A stretch of 64,000 bases of DNA, taken from NCBI GenBank assembly GCA_003344405.1, contig NOWV01000096.1, forward strand, positions 186,001 through 250,000. Reading direction: 5' to 3'. Below, piece by piece: positions 1 through 14,700 of the stretch. Each line of letters starts with the position of its first letter. The first letter of the stretch is position 1. Source of the DNA: Trichoplax sp. H2. Its lineage: Eukaryota; Placozoa; Uniplacotomia; Trichoplacea. The translations under genes and the position numbers were made by a program. The notes beneath the pieces are model-generated. The model saw only the letters and a program-made list of their open reading frames with translations. It made no database searches and was not told the origin of the DNA.

Positions 1-77
1 ACATTTTTTGCATATGGAAAGTTATATAGAGTTTCTAGAATAAGCTAATATTGATGTCTTACAATGTTATTGTTTAG

Positions 78-2195
<2,118 letters not shown>

Positions 2196-5100
2196 ATATT
2201 CTAAGAATTAGTTCTTCTGTTTATTCATATATGTATTCTAAGTTAGAACTTTATTTCTTGTGTTGCACTTATAAGCAACTTATATGTTAGGGTTATACGA
2301 ACATTTTATGTCCATAGTAACATAAATTAGTCTACTGATATCTGCAACTTCAATTTGTACGGTATGTCGAGATGAAATAGGATTTAACGATGACTCTTAG
2401 TTGACAACTTTTAACTTGTAAACTTGCTTGCATCCATAATTTTATATTCTGCATTAGCTATATGTATATCTTAATGTTACAGATATCATAACTTAAAGTA
2501 TGTTTACAACAATGATCGAGATGCAATAATAATATAAAGTGATTGTAATAAGACAATAAATTGTTTGTTTTTGTATCGGTACAGTTACTACGAGATGAAA
2601 TCAATAAGACCTTCTTAGTATAGCGCAAAAACGGAACAACTAATGTAAGATGATAACCCAAAGTGTAAATCATTTGACATTTTCCAAGTTATCAGTTAGT
2701 GCAACATCTTGTGTCCCAGGTATAAGAGAAGCTCGAATAAATTGTTACTATTTTTATTATTTTGACTTAGTTCTATAACTCCAACGCCTAACTTACTCAT
2801 TGTACCTTGTTGTTATTCAATCGGTTATGAAATCTATATCCCTTGCTCTGTTGTGAACGTTAATTATGATTATTACTCTTATGTTCTCTCTAGTTTATTT
2901 TTATACTGTAGTACTACTAATAATTGCCGAAATCGAGTTTGAGCTGAATGTTGCAGAAAAATTTAGATAGATTAGAGTAATGTAAAATGAAATGCACTGT
3001 TGAAGTCTGCTCAAAGTTTTTAGTACGATAATAATTAATTTGTCAATTAGTTGATGACTACAGAATATCTTGATGGTGATACTTTGCATAAATATGTTTG
3101 TACTTTTGCTGTAGCTTTTAGGGCTTTGACTGATGCTTTATTAGAATTAGATTACTGTACCGCTATTATATATGTATGGCCTTGTATTAAAGAAAGGAAT
3201 ATATAATATAACATTCAATTCTGAAACTCTGGCGCACAATAACTGTAATCTACGTTTAGTAGTTATATATCAAATATAAGTTCTTACATGTGTCCATTGT
3301 ATATCGGTGTCTTTAAATTTTTCTGACGTGTACATTATTTTCATGTTATGCTCGATATATACTTTTATGCCAGTTAATGTTTACGGTTGCTTTAACTGTA
3401 ACGTTAGTGTTCAACAGTTGATACGTCAGCAAACCTTATATAGCTCTAGTTTTAGCTAAATATACTTATTAGAAAAGATATTAGATAAAACGACTAAATT
3501 CTCGAAATTGCCCATGGTTATATTTTACTGACGTCTGTGATTGCAACGAATTATAGCAATATTCGAGCTTATTTTAGGAGCGCATACATTACGCTATGTA
3601 TCATTATTATTAGCCCGATATTACGGTAAACTATTTAGAATTTAATGCACGATAACCTACAAAAATCAGATGTGAGCATGGATATTTAAAAACTCAACGC
3701 TAATTTCATTAATGTATTATTTGACCAATTTTAGTCTTCTAAGCTTAATTAGTATGTTAATGCTTAAGAATTTTGTACAGACCTTTACTTTTACAGCCCG
3801 TATCTAGTATAAGTTGATTGAACTCAAGCTTTAATTTTCCGAAATTTGGCGGATAATTATATACTCGCATGATTAGAATATTGCCTACTTGTGATACTTA
3901 GCATAGTTTTTTACTGAATAGAATACAGTATTATAATATATCACTTCGCTTAGCTTGATATACGTATATTTGATAAATTCTCGAAGTACATTATTATAAC
4001 TTAAAAAATCCGTCAGAATCTTTCAATATTGTAGTCGATATCGAGTTGTATATTTATGCAAGTTCTAGCACATTGTAATAAATTGGATCCGTTTCAGTAA
4101 AATTATGTCCGATTTTAATTCTTGCATCATTGATTATCTTGCACGAGATTAGAGAATAAGGAGTAATAAAAATAGTTTATCATTATGAATGCAGATATCA
4201 TGATAAAGGAATACACCATTGCACTCATTGTCATCTCAAAGCTCCTGTAATGTAAGCTACTATACACAATATAGATTACTAAAATACCTTAAAATTAAAC
4301 GAAACTAAATAAAACTTTGTTATATAGAATATATGATGGCTTAGTGATTTTTTACAATTTTATTAAGCGAAATATGACTAAAAAAAATCAAAGACGAATG
4401 CAGCATACACGGCATTCTATTGCTCCTGTAAATCACACTTTATTGTGCACCGCATAGTATCTGATATAGCGTGTTCAGCAGATGATAAAACATAAATAAT
4501 AACTTAAATGTGATTAGGAAAAGTGATTTCCATCAAGCAGCGTCAATTCAAATATTAATTGCAAATTTGAATGGTTAGCAAGCATTGCTGATACATTGTC
4601 TGTTTAGTGTTTTTAGTGATGTAATACTACTGCAGAATTATAATGAGCCCTGCGTTATAGGAATACTGACAGGGATGAATTTTCTTACAGGTTTATATTC
4701 TCGAGCAGTTCAACTATTACTCAAATGGGTACATAAACAAAGAGATTTATATTAATGTATTGAATCATTTTTTGTAATATATTGTTTGGTGAGTCAGTAA
4801 GAACGAGAACTTCAAAATACATAGAAGGAGTTTACTGTCGCAGAGATTGAACTGACTAGCAATCAGATAGCTGCAATATAACAATTACAAATCAGGGATA
4901 GTAGGGTCGCGAATGGCTGAGAAACTAAAGGTATAGAATTAAAACAGAGGCCAAGATAATTATTCAGAAAACACACATACTACTGTATATAGAGTTCAGG
5001 ACACTCACATACGTTAGACATCTTAAGATGAAAATATGACAACACTAGTTAATACGCTATTTTGATCTTATCAAGAGGTATAATCAAAGTAGTATCGTTC

Positions 5101-5609
5101 AATAAAGCAAACATTACAAATATAGCATTGAACTTTAGTCATAACAACAGTAGAGTTCAAAAACAAACATAATAAATAATTTGCTATGATGAATTAAACA
5201 TAACACTACATGTAACGCAGCATGTGGCAATTGATCATGACACTTTTTCAAATTTTCTATCCTAGACTATGTACTACTTTGGGTAAAAGTAATCTTTGAA
5301 TTTGAAAGTAAAGCAAATTGATCTAGATGGATTGCATTATATTAATACCCACATATGTTTGGTAGATATCTATATGGAATTAAGCCTTTGAGCTATTTAA
5401 TGTTACATGTGATATAAATTATAGCGCGCTAATATCAGTATTAGTATGTGTCGTTTACTGCTATCATCGTTTTCAAGCCGTATGATAATACCAACACTTT
5501 CTACGGGATTTTCGAAAGCAATCAAATGGCGAGGTGCTATGTGATTAAATAGTGATTGCACCTTAACTCAGATATAGTAGTAAGGAAAGATTATTAAAGG
5601 AATTATCAG
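2196..5609. other. intergenic, convergent gene ends
   Basis: AT-rich DNA between the stop codon of transporter A (+) and the proposed last exon of the receptor locus (-). The open frames here are short and have no recognisable motif or exon-like base composition. An AATAAA at 2555-2560 is a possible polyadenylation signal for transporter A. I see no other feature. Confidence 0.5.
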
Positions 5610-5710
5610 TTATAAATATTGAGATAAAAGTGCTAAATTCGATGCTAAATCAGCTACTAGTGCTTCTCTCTCTGCTATTGATTGAGTAACTTGGCTTTGA
5701 AGGTCAGCAA
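5610..5710 (-). CDS. C-terminal coiled-coil-like exon
   Basis: After the acceptor TCTAG, 32 codons run to a TAA stop at 5610-5612. The peptide (ADLQSQVTQSIAEREAL, then VADLASNLALLSQYL) has no Pro or Gly and hydrophobic residues at heptad-like spacing, so a short amphipathic helix or coiled coil is likely. It starts in phase 1. The joint to the kinase exon at 6464 is not closed: at least one small exon changing phase 0 to 1 is missing from the model, in 5711-6463. A helix after a kinase-homology domain is also seen in receptor guanylyl cyclases, but no cyclase follows here. Confidence 0.4.
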
Positions 5711-8700
5711 CTAGATTTTAAAAGAATGAAGTCGGTAATTGAGTACACTATAAAATATTAGTATTGCATTCCATCATACATCTGATAGGAGAAATGTGAA
5801 AATTTTTATTACGTAACCTAGGACATTACGATTAGGTATTCAAAGCTAAAATATTGTAATTATTTCTTACATCTAGAAATACGCATGTATTCTATATCAT
5901 TGATTTTAAAGTTACCGTACGTTTTTTTAATGAATGGGAATTTGTGTTAAGGAATTGAGACTATAATTAGTAAATTGAACTATGCAATCTTAGAACATTA
6001 CGGCACAGTAAACTGCAAGCCTCTCTAGACAAACTTTATTACCATATTAACTAGTTTGTAGTCAATATACGTAAGCATTAACTATAATTATCGGTATATA
6101 TGATTGATCATGTTATGAGAGCTTTACCGTAATCTAGTAAATGCATGAATTAAGATCAATACTGATACTTCCTTAGATAATTTATCCTATAAAAATTGCT
6201 GCATCTACTATGTAAGAGTTTTTTCGTGATAATTATATTATTATTATAATCAGATTGAGCAGTCGGTTCATGAACGTAATTAATTTTTCCAGAACTTCTC
6301 CATGCTATAAATAATTGAAATTAGTCTATCGGCTTTTATGGATGACAATTAACTATTCTTATAGATCGTCATGCTACGAAACTATTTCATAGAATAGAAT
6401 TACAGAATTGGTTTTCCAAATATTCTTTATGAGTACCAAATTACGTAGTCAAGAATGACTTACCCACTCATGAGTTGCAATCCATGGATTAATTATGCTT
6501 CTATCCAGTTGATGGTCCATTTTGGGTATACAGAAAGCAACTAATTCATCGCACAACTGCGCTAAGCTTTTTAAATCTTTTCTTAACAAACTGAAGAGAT
6601 CAGGAAATTGTAAGGTATCCTGATATATTTTAGTTGAAGAAAAATTTCCAAGCAGAGCTGTAATATTCATGCCCTAGTTATAATAGTGCATCGATAATTA
6701 TTGTGTTTATATGTAAAATAAAATTAAAACTTGGATTATGACTGGTTATACAATGGTTATCTATCTAATAATCCAAATTGAAGTTTGTAAGGTAAAAGTA
6801 AATATAGCGGGTTTATCGTTAAGCCTGTCTAGAAATTACGACTTCATTTGATCGGCTATTGCCGGAAGGCACAATAACTAATTTTTTTTCAGTCAAGACT
6901 GTATAACTTCAATTCAATTATAGCTATAAAAATCTAATGTGTAAGTAAGCAATCCTATACTTAGTTAGCTTATATACCTCCTCAAGAAGAAGTAAGATCA
7001 GCAGATCTTTACGAATATACTATATAACCTTGCCTAGGGGATAAATTGTTTCGCGACTACTAGATAAAAGACTCTTTTCATTTTCCGTTCGATAGAAGTA
7101 AATGTAGCACTTGTCAGAGATTTTATTAAGCTTGCCGAGCTTGTTCATTACTGTGACTACTAGATTAAAGGTTCTTTTCATATTTAATTTCAGGTATGAA
7201 AGTGCATCGAGCAATATGCCACCGTGTTCAGCAGGTTATAAAATGAACTTGCCTAATACGTGATAATTTCAGAGCAAAAGCGACTATGCTACTCTAGTTT
7301 ATTATAGAAATAAATCACCTGGCTGGGAATCGAAATATATATATTGTCTTTACTAATATTGCCATGAATGATTGAATAACAGCGCAGCGACTTGATTGCT
7401 TTTTCGGTATCTTGCATGATTCTTCTGACATTTTCAGCAGTCAGATAATGAGATTGGCTATGGATCATATCACTTAGGATCTTGATATCATTTTCTCGTA
7501 TCTGGTAGCATACAATCCTAATAATCAAATGCTAGTATTCATTCACTGTATCGGATCAACTTACTGAATGAAAAATCAGTTTTTAAACTGTACAATAATG
7601 ACTACAAACACTATAATTCCCGTCTATCGTAAAACATAACGTGAATATAATATACTGGATACACGCAATTCACACTCTTACAGTTTGTTTTTGAGCTGTC
7701 TAATGTTTCCATTTGTTTTAATTTTGCATTTATGATCTGTTAAACATATACATGGGACAATGTTATCCATCTGCCAGTTTCGTAATTTGATCGTGCAATA
7801 AAAATTTTTCTCGGTTTCCCATTGCTTCTTTTCCTTTCTGTCGTAATACTTGAGCCAGGTAGGAATACCATCGGGATCATTTTGACCGAATATTTTGGCT
7901 TTATAAAATTCCTAGGTATCGTTATAAACATCATTAATTGTATAATTATTAATCTATGTTATATTGGATTGAAAATACTGTTAGCATGTTTCTATATTAT
8001 CTAGCTAACTGTAATAAGGCCTATTCCTATCTCTACACTAATGAAGACCTGTCAATAATTATTTCCAAATTTAGCGAATACAAACAGTTTATTACTGAAT
8101 ATTTATTGCTGGAATATAGTAGTAATAAGTAGACAACGTAGTTTGTACACCGCTGGATTTCAGACTGGCTTCCCTCCAATAGGAGTTGGCAGTCTTTCAT
8201 AGTCTTACAAAAGTGTTAGCAAATAGATTTATCGGATACTCTTATTGAGATATCGAGTCTTTTCACTTAAAGTTATTGATAGCGACTTTATTTTATCTAC
8301 GTATAGGTAGTTTATGATCCTTTCGTCTACATGGAACATTCCTGACACCGCCGATCCTGTCCAGACCTTCGTTGCCAGCTTACTCTTAAGTTACAATAAC
8401 TTTCTTACAAACAATTTATTCTAGCTTCATCGTTTAAGAATGGGTTATATTTAACTTAAGTTAGATCCAATAATTTCAATTTTATCTCATAAAGCTTTGA
8501 TTTACAGCGACATTAGAGCCACTTAATCGTCGCTGTAGAGGAAGTATAGACTACAATTTTAATTATTTAACAGTGTAGTGAGATTAATGAAGTGAAGAAA
8601 TGGATAGAGATTTAGTATGGTAAAGTTAATTGTAATGTATATTGATGGATATATTGAAGCAATAATACACTATGAAATTTCATGGTCAACGATGCAAATG

Positions 8701-11700
8701 AATAGAGCATGGCTTAGATACTTCCCCTTGCCTGAAATTTTGAGCATTTGGTAAGTCATCAGCCAGTTATTTGTTAAATAAGCGTTTGTGATTAATCCTT
8801 TATTATTTATGAAACGAGATGTTACAGTACATGCGATTTTCGGCCATTTTTTATATGTTTCAAGTATGGTAGTAAGCGAGCAATTTTCTGTTCACTCCGT
8901 TCGATCAAGCATTGAAATTTAAAATATCTACTATTATTATTAGTGCTCAAGGATAAAGAATACTGCATCAACAGAAAATATTTCACTTGCTATATGCAGT
9001 AACGCTTTATTAAGAAAATGTCTTTTTTAATATAAAAATAAAAAAATATTTTAAATCTTACAGACGAATTGGAAAGTATTGACGAGGTTATGGTTAACGA
9101 TACTTTCTGAAAGGAGCTGGTTGAATTACCTAATTAAAATTCATAACATTTATTATGCTTATGAAAAAGAAAGGTTTTCTTCCAATTAACATTAGTCAAG
9201 CTAGGCTGTATTATCATCACAGTTATTGAACAATACTTTTAAAGTATTACTGGCATCATATTGCTAGCTATTCTGCATCAAAATCCCTATAGTCTTATTA
9301 ATTAGTATCCAGCTATGCTCCTACATAATTTCTTCAATAAATTCTTACTCACTTGTACTGTAACTCTCATTTTTGAGATTTCGCTGATCTTGCCTAGTAA
9401 ACAAATGGATTGTAGCGAAACAACGTTGAAAATTTCTAGCAATAGTTCCAGCCTTATTTAAAAAAGTTTGCGTAAATAGGGTATACAAGATCGGATTAAT
9501 GCATGAATTCATAGGTAAGGAGAGGATGGCTACGAATGGCATGGTATGGGTATCCAACTCAGAGCGAAGTAAACTGCCTATCAAGACGATATAAAATGGT
9601 AGCCAGCAGGTAAGATCAGTTATGACGATTGTGATCATTTTCATCTGCATAATCTTATCCACTTTAGACATGGTATGATTAGTATCTCGACGCGATTTCG
9701 TTAATGTGACAATAATTGTGATATACATGATGGTAATGATGATCCAAATGATGAGAGTTAGGCAGCAGTAAACTAATAACCATACTAGTAGATAATGATT
9801 CTCTATGTTTCCCGGCAGGCAAGCACCATTATTACCGTATAAACGATTTCTATATGGTTGATCAACGCTATAGATTATCGGTAGAGCAACAAATGCGATG
9901 AAAATTGACCATGATACCAACAAGGCAAGCACAATGTTACGATAGGATAAACGATAATTGGCAAATGGAAAGACCAAGAATAAGAAGCGATCCAAAGTGA
10001 TAAGAAACATAGTCATAGTCGACATGAGAGATGATATAGAAATCAGAAATGAAGATAATAAACAAATTGGACTTCGTAACCAAATTTCATGAAATTCAGC
10101 AAAATTTCCAGCATAATAAATATCGGATGATGCGATGAAAATGAGATAGAATCCCATTAATAAATCTGCGACTGATAGATTGATAACTAGCGTTGTAACG
10201 ATATTGCTTTTCGCTTGGTTTCTTCCGTGCCAAATGATTGAAATAATATTACCAGTAATGGAGAATATGCTAATAAACCAAACAAATGTTCGTAAAACTC
10301 CATGTGATAAAATATGTGTGCAAGTTGACAAGCTGAACTGATTGGGTAGTGGTTCGCATAGAAGTACATCTGCAGGCGCAATACAGCACAAGTATTCAAG
10401 TGTGGTATACCTATTTATGATTAAATAGACGAGCTTTAAGGCGATTATTGCATCAAGTCTTCCAGTATCATTTTATTGAATATTTTCTTGAACGAGAGTT
10501 ATGAGCTTTATAAAATTTTTAACTAAACGACCGAAAGTGATGCTATACAGCGCTATAAATACATTGCTAAAAGATATTGTAGTTTCTATGCTGGTTTATA
10601 CTAACTTGCAAAGTCATCAGTTTTGCTTTGCTAAAATCAAGTGCCATTTTGCTTGCTTTATGCAAGAAAAAAAGGGCAGAAACATTTAAAGCAACAATTT
10701 GATTCAATTATGCTATGAAATTGTTATAATTTTTGGTTTGCGAAATTTTAAAATAGGTATATGGTGCATTCTGAACTTTGTAAACATTTGGGTTGGAATG
10801 CAAAGTAATAGAATACTTGTTATATGGAGTCTCAAAATCCAACTATTGAGCAATTACTTAGTAACCGTCCGATTTTAAAGGTACGATGTAAAAGCTTTTA
10901 TGAAAAAATATTGTATAACAATAAAAGAAATGGCATCTTCTTAAATTTAAGTATATAGCAGGATCAAAGAAAATCCTCTAATTATGATCAGGCTAAGACG
11001 AATATAAATCTTTTAAATGTATATTTTCATTGTTACGAGACATTCATTTAAAATTTAAATCCTATACCATACTGACACGATTTGATTATGTATGTTACGG
11101 CTAATATCAGAAATTTAATAATATTGGAATTATTGTAATAGCAGCAATGTTAAAGGTCATTTTTGGGGGATACTTTCAATATTATTAAATTCTCAGGTAT
11201 TGGCCGTAACATGAATATCTGTACACTTCTTGGTTCGTATATTCATTTTTAGTCAAATCTGAAATCGTTACCATAATAGCAGCTTCGAGATTTTCTAACG
11301 TAGATTACCCTAAGAATAAAATTTTGCTAGCCCCTATTTACGTTACATTTACGGTACCGATTTTATACTCATGTTATTATTGATTTGATCGTTAAAATCA
11401 CTATCAATCATCCATCGCACTTATGATTCAATATTGAAAATATAGCAACTTTATAGCCGAAAGGTACCATTTTAGTACAAGGTCTTTCGATTGAAATATT
11501 ATTGAAAAAAGCCCTAAAAGACTTACTATCATATAATAAATATATGTGTATGTATACGGGAATTTATTCAATATACTGTGAATAATAATGATTGCAACAG
11601 TACTCGCGTATAATATGGCATAAGAATTCTATGGGTCATCTTTTCCTTTCAATTGTGCAGCCTTAATAATAATAATTTCAAATTTCATCATTTCCAAATG

Positions 11701-14700
11701 ACTTTGTACTAATTTATGTTTGCACCGCGTTGCGCAATATATTATTAGTCATCATTATGATGAAATACCAGTCTGCTTTGCTATCATTACATTATGGACA
11801 TTTAACTATAAGAGGACCTTGATTATAATTTTAAATTAATATCGTATACAGCACGGTATAGAAAACTTTGAAAAAATATCGCTATAAATATTGCAAGTTG
11901 AGACCTAAGAATAAGTAACTTACAGTGAATTTAGATATCTAGAGCCAACAAAGGAAAGTTTAGTAAACTCCAGTACTGGATTATTTCTTAAATTTCTGAT
12001 GAAAAAATCCGCAGCAATTATTGATGTTATCATTTCAATTTTCAGAAACGTAGGAAACCTTTATCAATTTTTGCCTTAATCGCTCACCATGCTGCTATAA
12101 TTTTATACCAATTCAGGTAGTAAACTTATAAATTTATTATTCTACGCTTACAATATATATAGATGTGTAAATATTAATAAGCAGCGTGGTCCTATTTGGC
12201 TTATTCGGTTGTTTGCAACATTTCTAAAATATATCAAATAAAAACGTTTGAGTTTAGTAGTCAGTTTATTACCGAAAAATGTTGTCTGTTGCTATATTTC
12301 AAGAATGTATGCTTATTAGCTCTGGAAATTATTGTCTATATATTAGTAGCAATAAATTTAGATGTTAGCTAAATATAAGAATAATCTATATAAGACTGTC
12401 AATATTAATGCTAGCTGTTGGTTTGCTTTGTACTCAGTGAATAAATATACTGCAAAATCTAATTTATGAAGCTGACAAAATAAGATAATTTTAAGTATAC
12501 ATGCAATTTAATCTATGAATTTGGTAGATTCGTCACAAAACCGCTTTTGCAGTAAAGCAACGTAGTTTGCAATCCAAATGTCTCGCTCCCGAAACGCCTA
12601 TTAGGGGAAAATATCTGCTCTATCATGACAGAAATAACACTTCAATAAAAAGGAATTAAACAATTTATGATCTAGGTCAAACGTGGGTTCTCGAAAAGTC
12701 TCTTTAAAGCTCAATGTATGGCGGGTTGATTAACTTCTATAATAGTTTTGGAGTCCTAGTGAATACTGTGAATATTGGAGTTTTGCTATACGTTGGATAA
12801 TGAATCTTAAATTATAGGTATCCAACATACAGATATTTAATTTTCACAGGAGATGTCCCACTACTGAGTACACAAATGTCCGTGATGTTGTTGGTGTCAA
12901 GAATCCTGCAACATGAAATTTAATTATGATAACCTTAAAATTATATAGCACAAACAATGAAATTCAAATTTATGAATTTGTGATAAACTGTCTTTGAAAT
13001 ACTGAAACTAGAACTATGGTATTTTTGAAAACTTCATTTTTTACATAAATTTGATTCTTCTAATAAAACCAAGGAGCATCTACCTTCGCTCATCTATTTA
13101 TGATTATATTCAATTGTGTACATAAAAACTTCTTTTAACAAAATCACAACTTGCCAATTTTGTTAAACCTCTAGATCGATCAAAAATTTACTATCGACCG
13201 ATTTATTATAATTATTTATAATTGATACTAACTGAAGAGTCATGGTCAGTTCTTTATGATACTAATACTTAATACAATCTAATATGTAGCTATTCAAAAC
13301 ATCGTAATATATATATCATTGCAATAAACCTACAATACGGACCATAAATATCATCTGAAAATATATACTTGTACGATCATGCAATCTAATGTGTAACCTA
13401 AACTATTTTCGTACAAAATTATAATTTTTATCATAAACCCATTTTTAGCGCTACTCTACAAAACAGGTATATACGAATAACTTAAATTTACTCACAATTC
13501 TTGCAAAGATTGTATGGCAATCAACGAAAGATAATCAGCCCTTTTGAGCTGATTATGACTTAAATGTCTACATGAAATATGACGTAAAAAAATTTACTTT
13601 AGACTTTAGAATTATAAATTAGTAAATGTATCATGTTTCGTATCTATTTTCCTTCATGCTATACTCCCATTTTTAAAGAATAATAGGATACTATACCAAA
13701 TTACTTTTGAAGGTATAAGTCATAGAATTTTAATATTTAGGAATGTAAGATTAAAAGAAATGTTATACTATTCAGACGCATATGTCTTAATTCTTTGTAA
13801 ATCGTACAGTGTCTTCACGATTGCTGTTTGTCTTATAGCAATTTTATTCACCGACGTCAGGTTAGCGTTATCAATTATGCTACAGATATAATTGGAATAA
13901 TGTCAGATATGATCTGTTCATGTGATACTGATTAGTTTAATATTCAAATTTTGCTATTAGGGGTTGTATTATAAATTAGTCAAGAAACTTACAGCCGGTT
14001 TACTTGGTATGAACTCGTAAAAAGATTATGAGATAACTGATCAAAGGAATTGCCACTTAGAATTCTGTAAATTATGATTTATATAACAAAGTCATTTAAA
14101 TTTCCTTAGTATATTTCGTTTATAATATCTTAATTTTAAACATTTAAGAAATGGTACCAACATACAATTCATTGTAAAGGATTCTGCCGGATATGATATT
14201 CTGAAGTTTAGAAACTGAAAGGTTGGTAAAACTCAGATCCCTACATTACATAAATAAAAATATAGTGAAGTATAAAGATTAGAAGAACTATTATATTAAA
14301 AAAATCAAATGGCAATAGCTATATTCCAATAGTTGATAACTCTTAATAGACTTAATTAATCTTAAAATAGTAATAGATTAGCTTCCTTGGGGAGGATGTT
14401 TGAAAATAATAGTAAAATACGTTGCAATAATTATAGCAGAAAATAAAAAGTACATTTGGTAATATAAAACTTTCAGAAAAAGATTATTTTCATAATAGCA
14501 AATCTACGTTAAATTAAGTTACGAAAAGAAACTAACTTACAAATTAATAAGATTTTTGAGATCTTGCAATAGATTTTCGTTTGTTCCTCTCAAATTATTG
14601 CCTGTCAGATATCTGTCATGAGGTATTTCAAAAGTACATATCAAAAGTAATATTATCAGGTGCTTTTCAAAACATATTTAATTAAAAAATCAAAACTATT

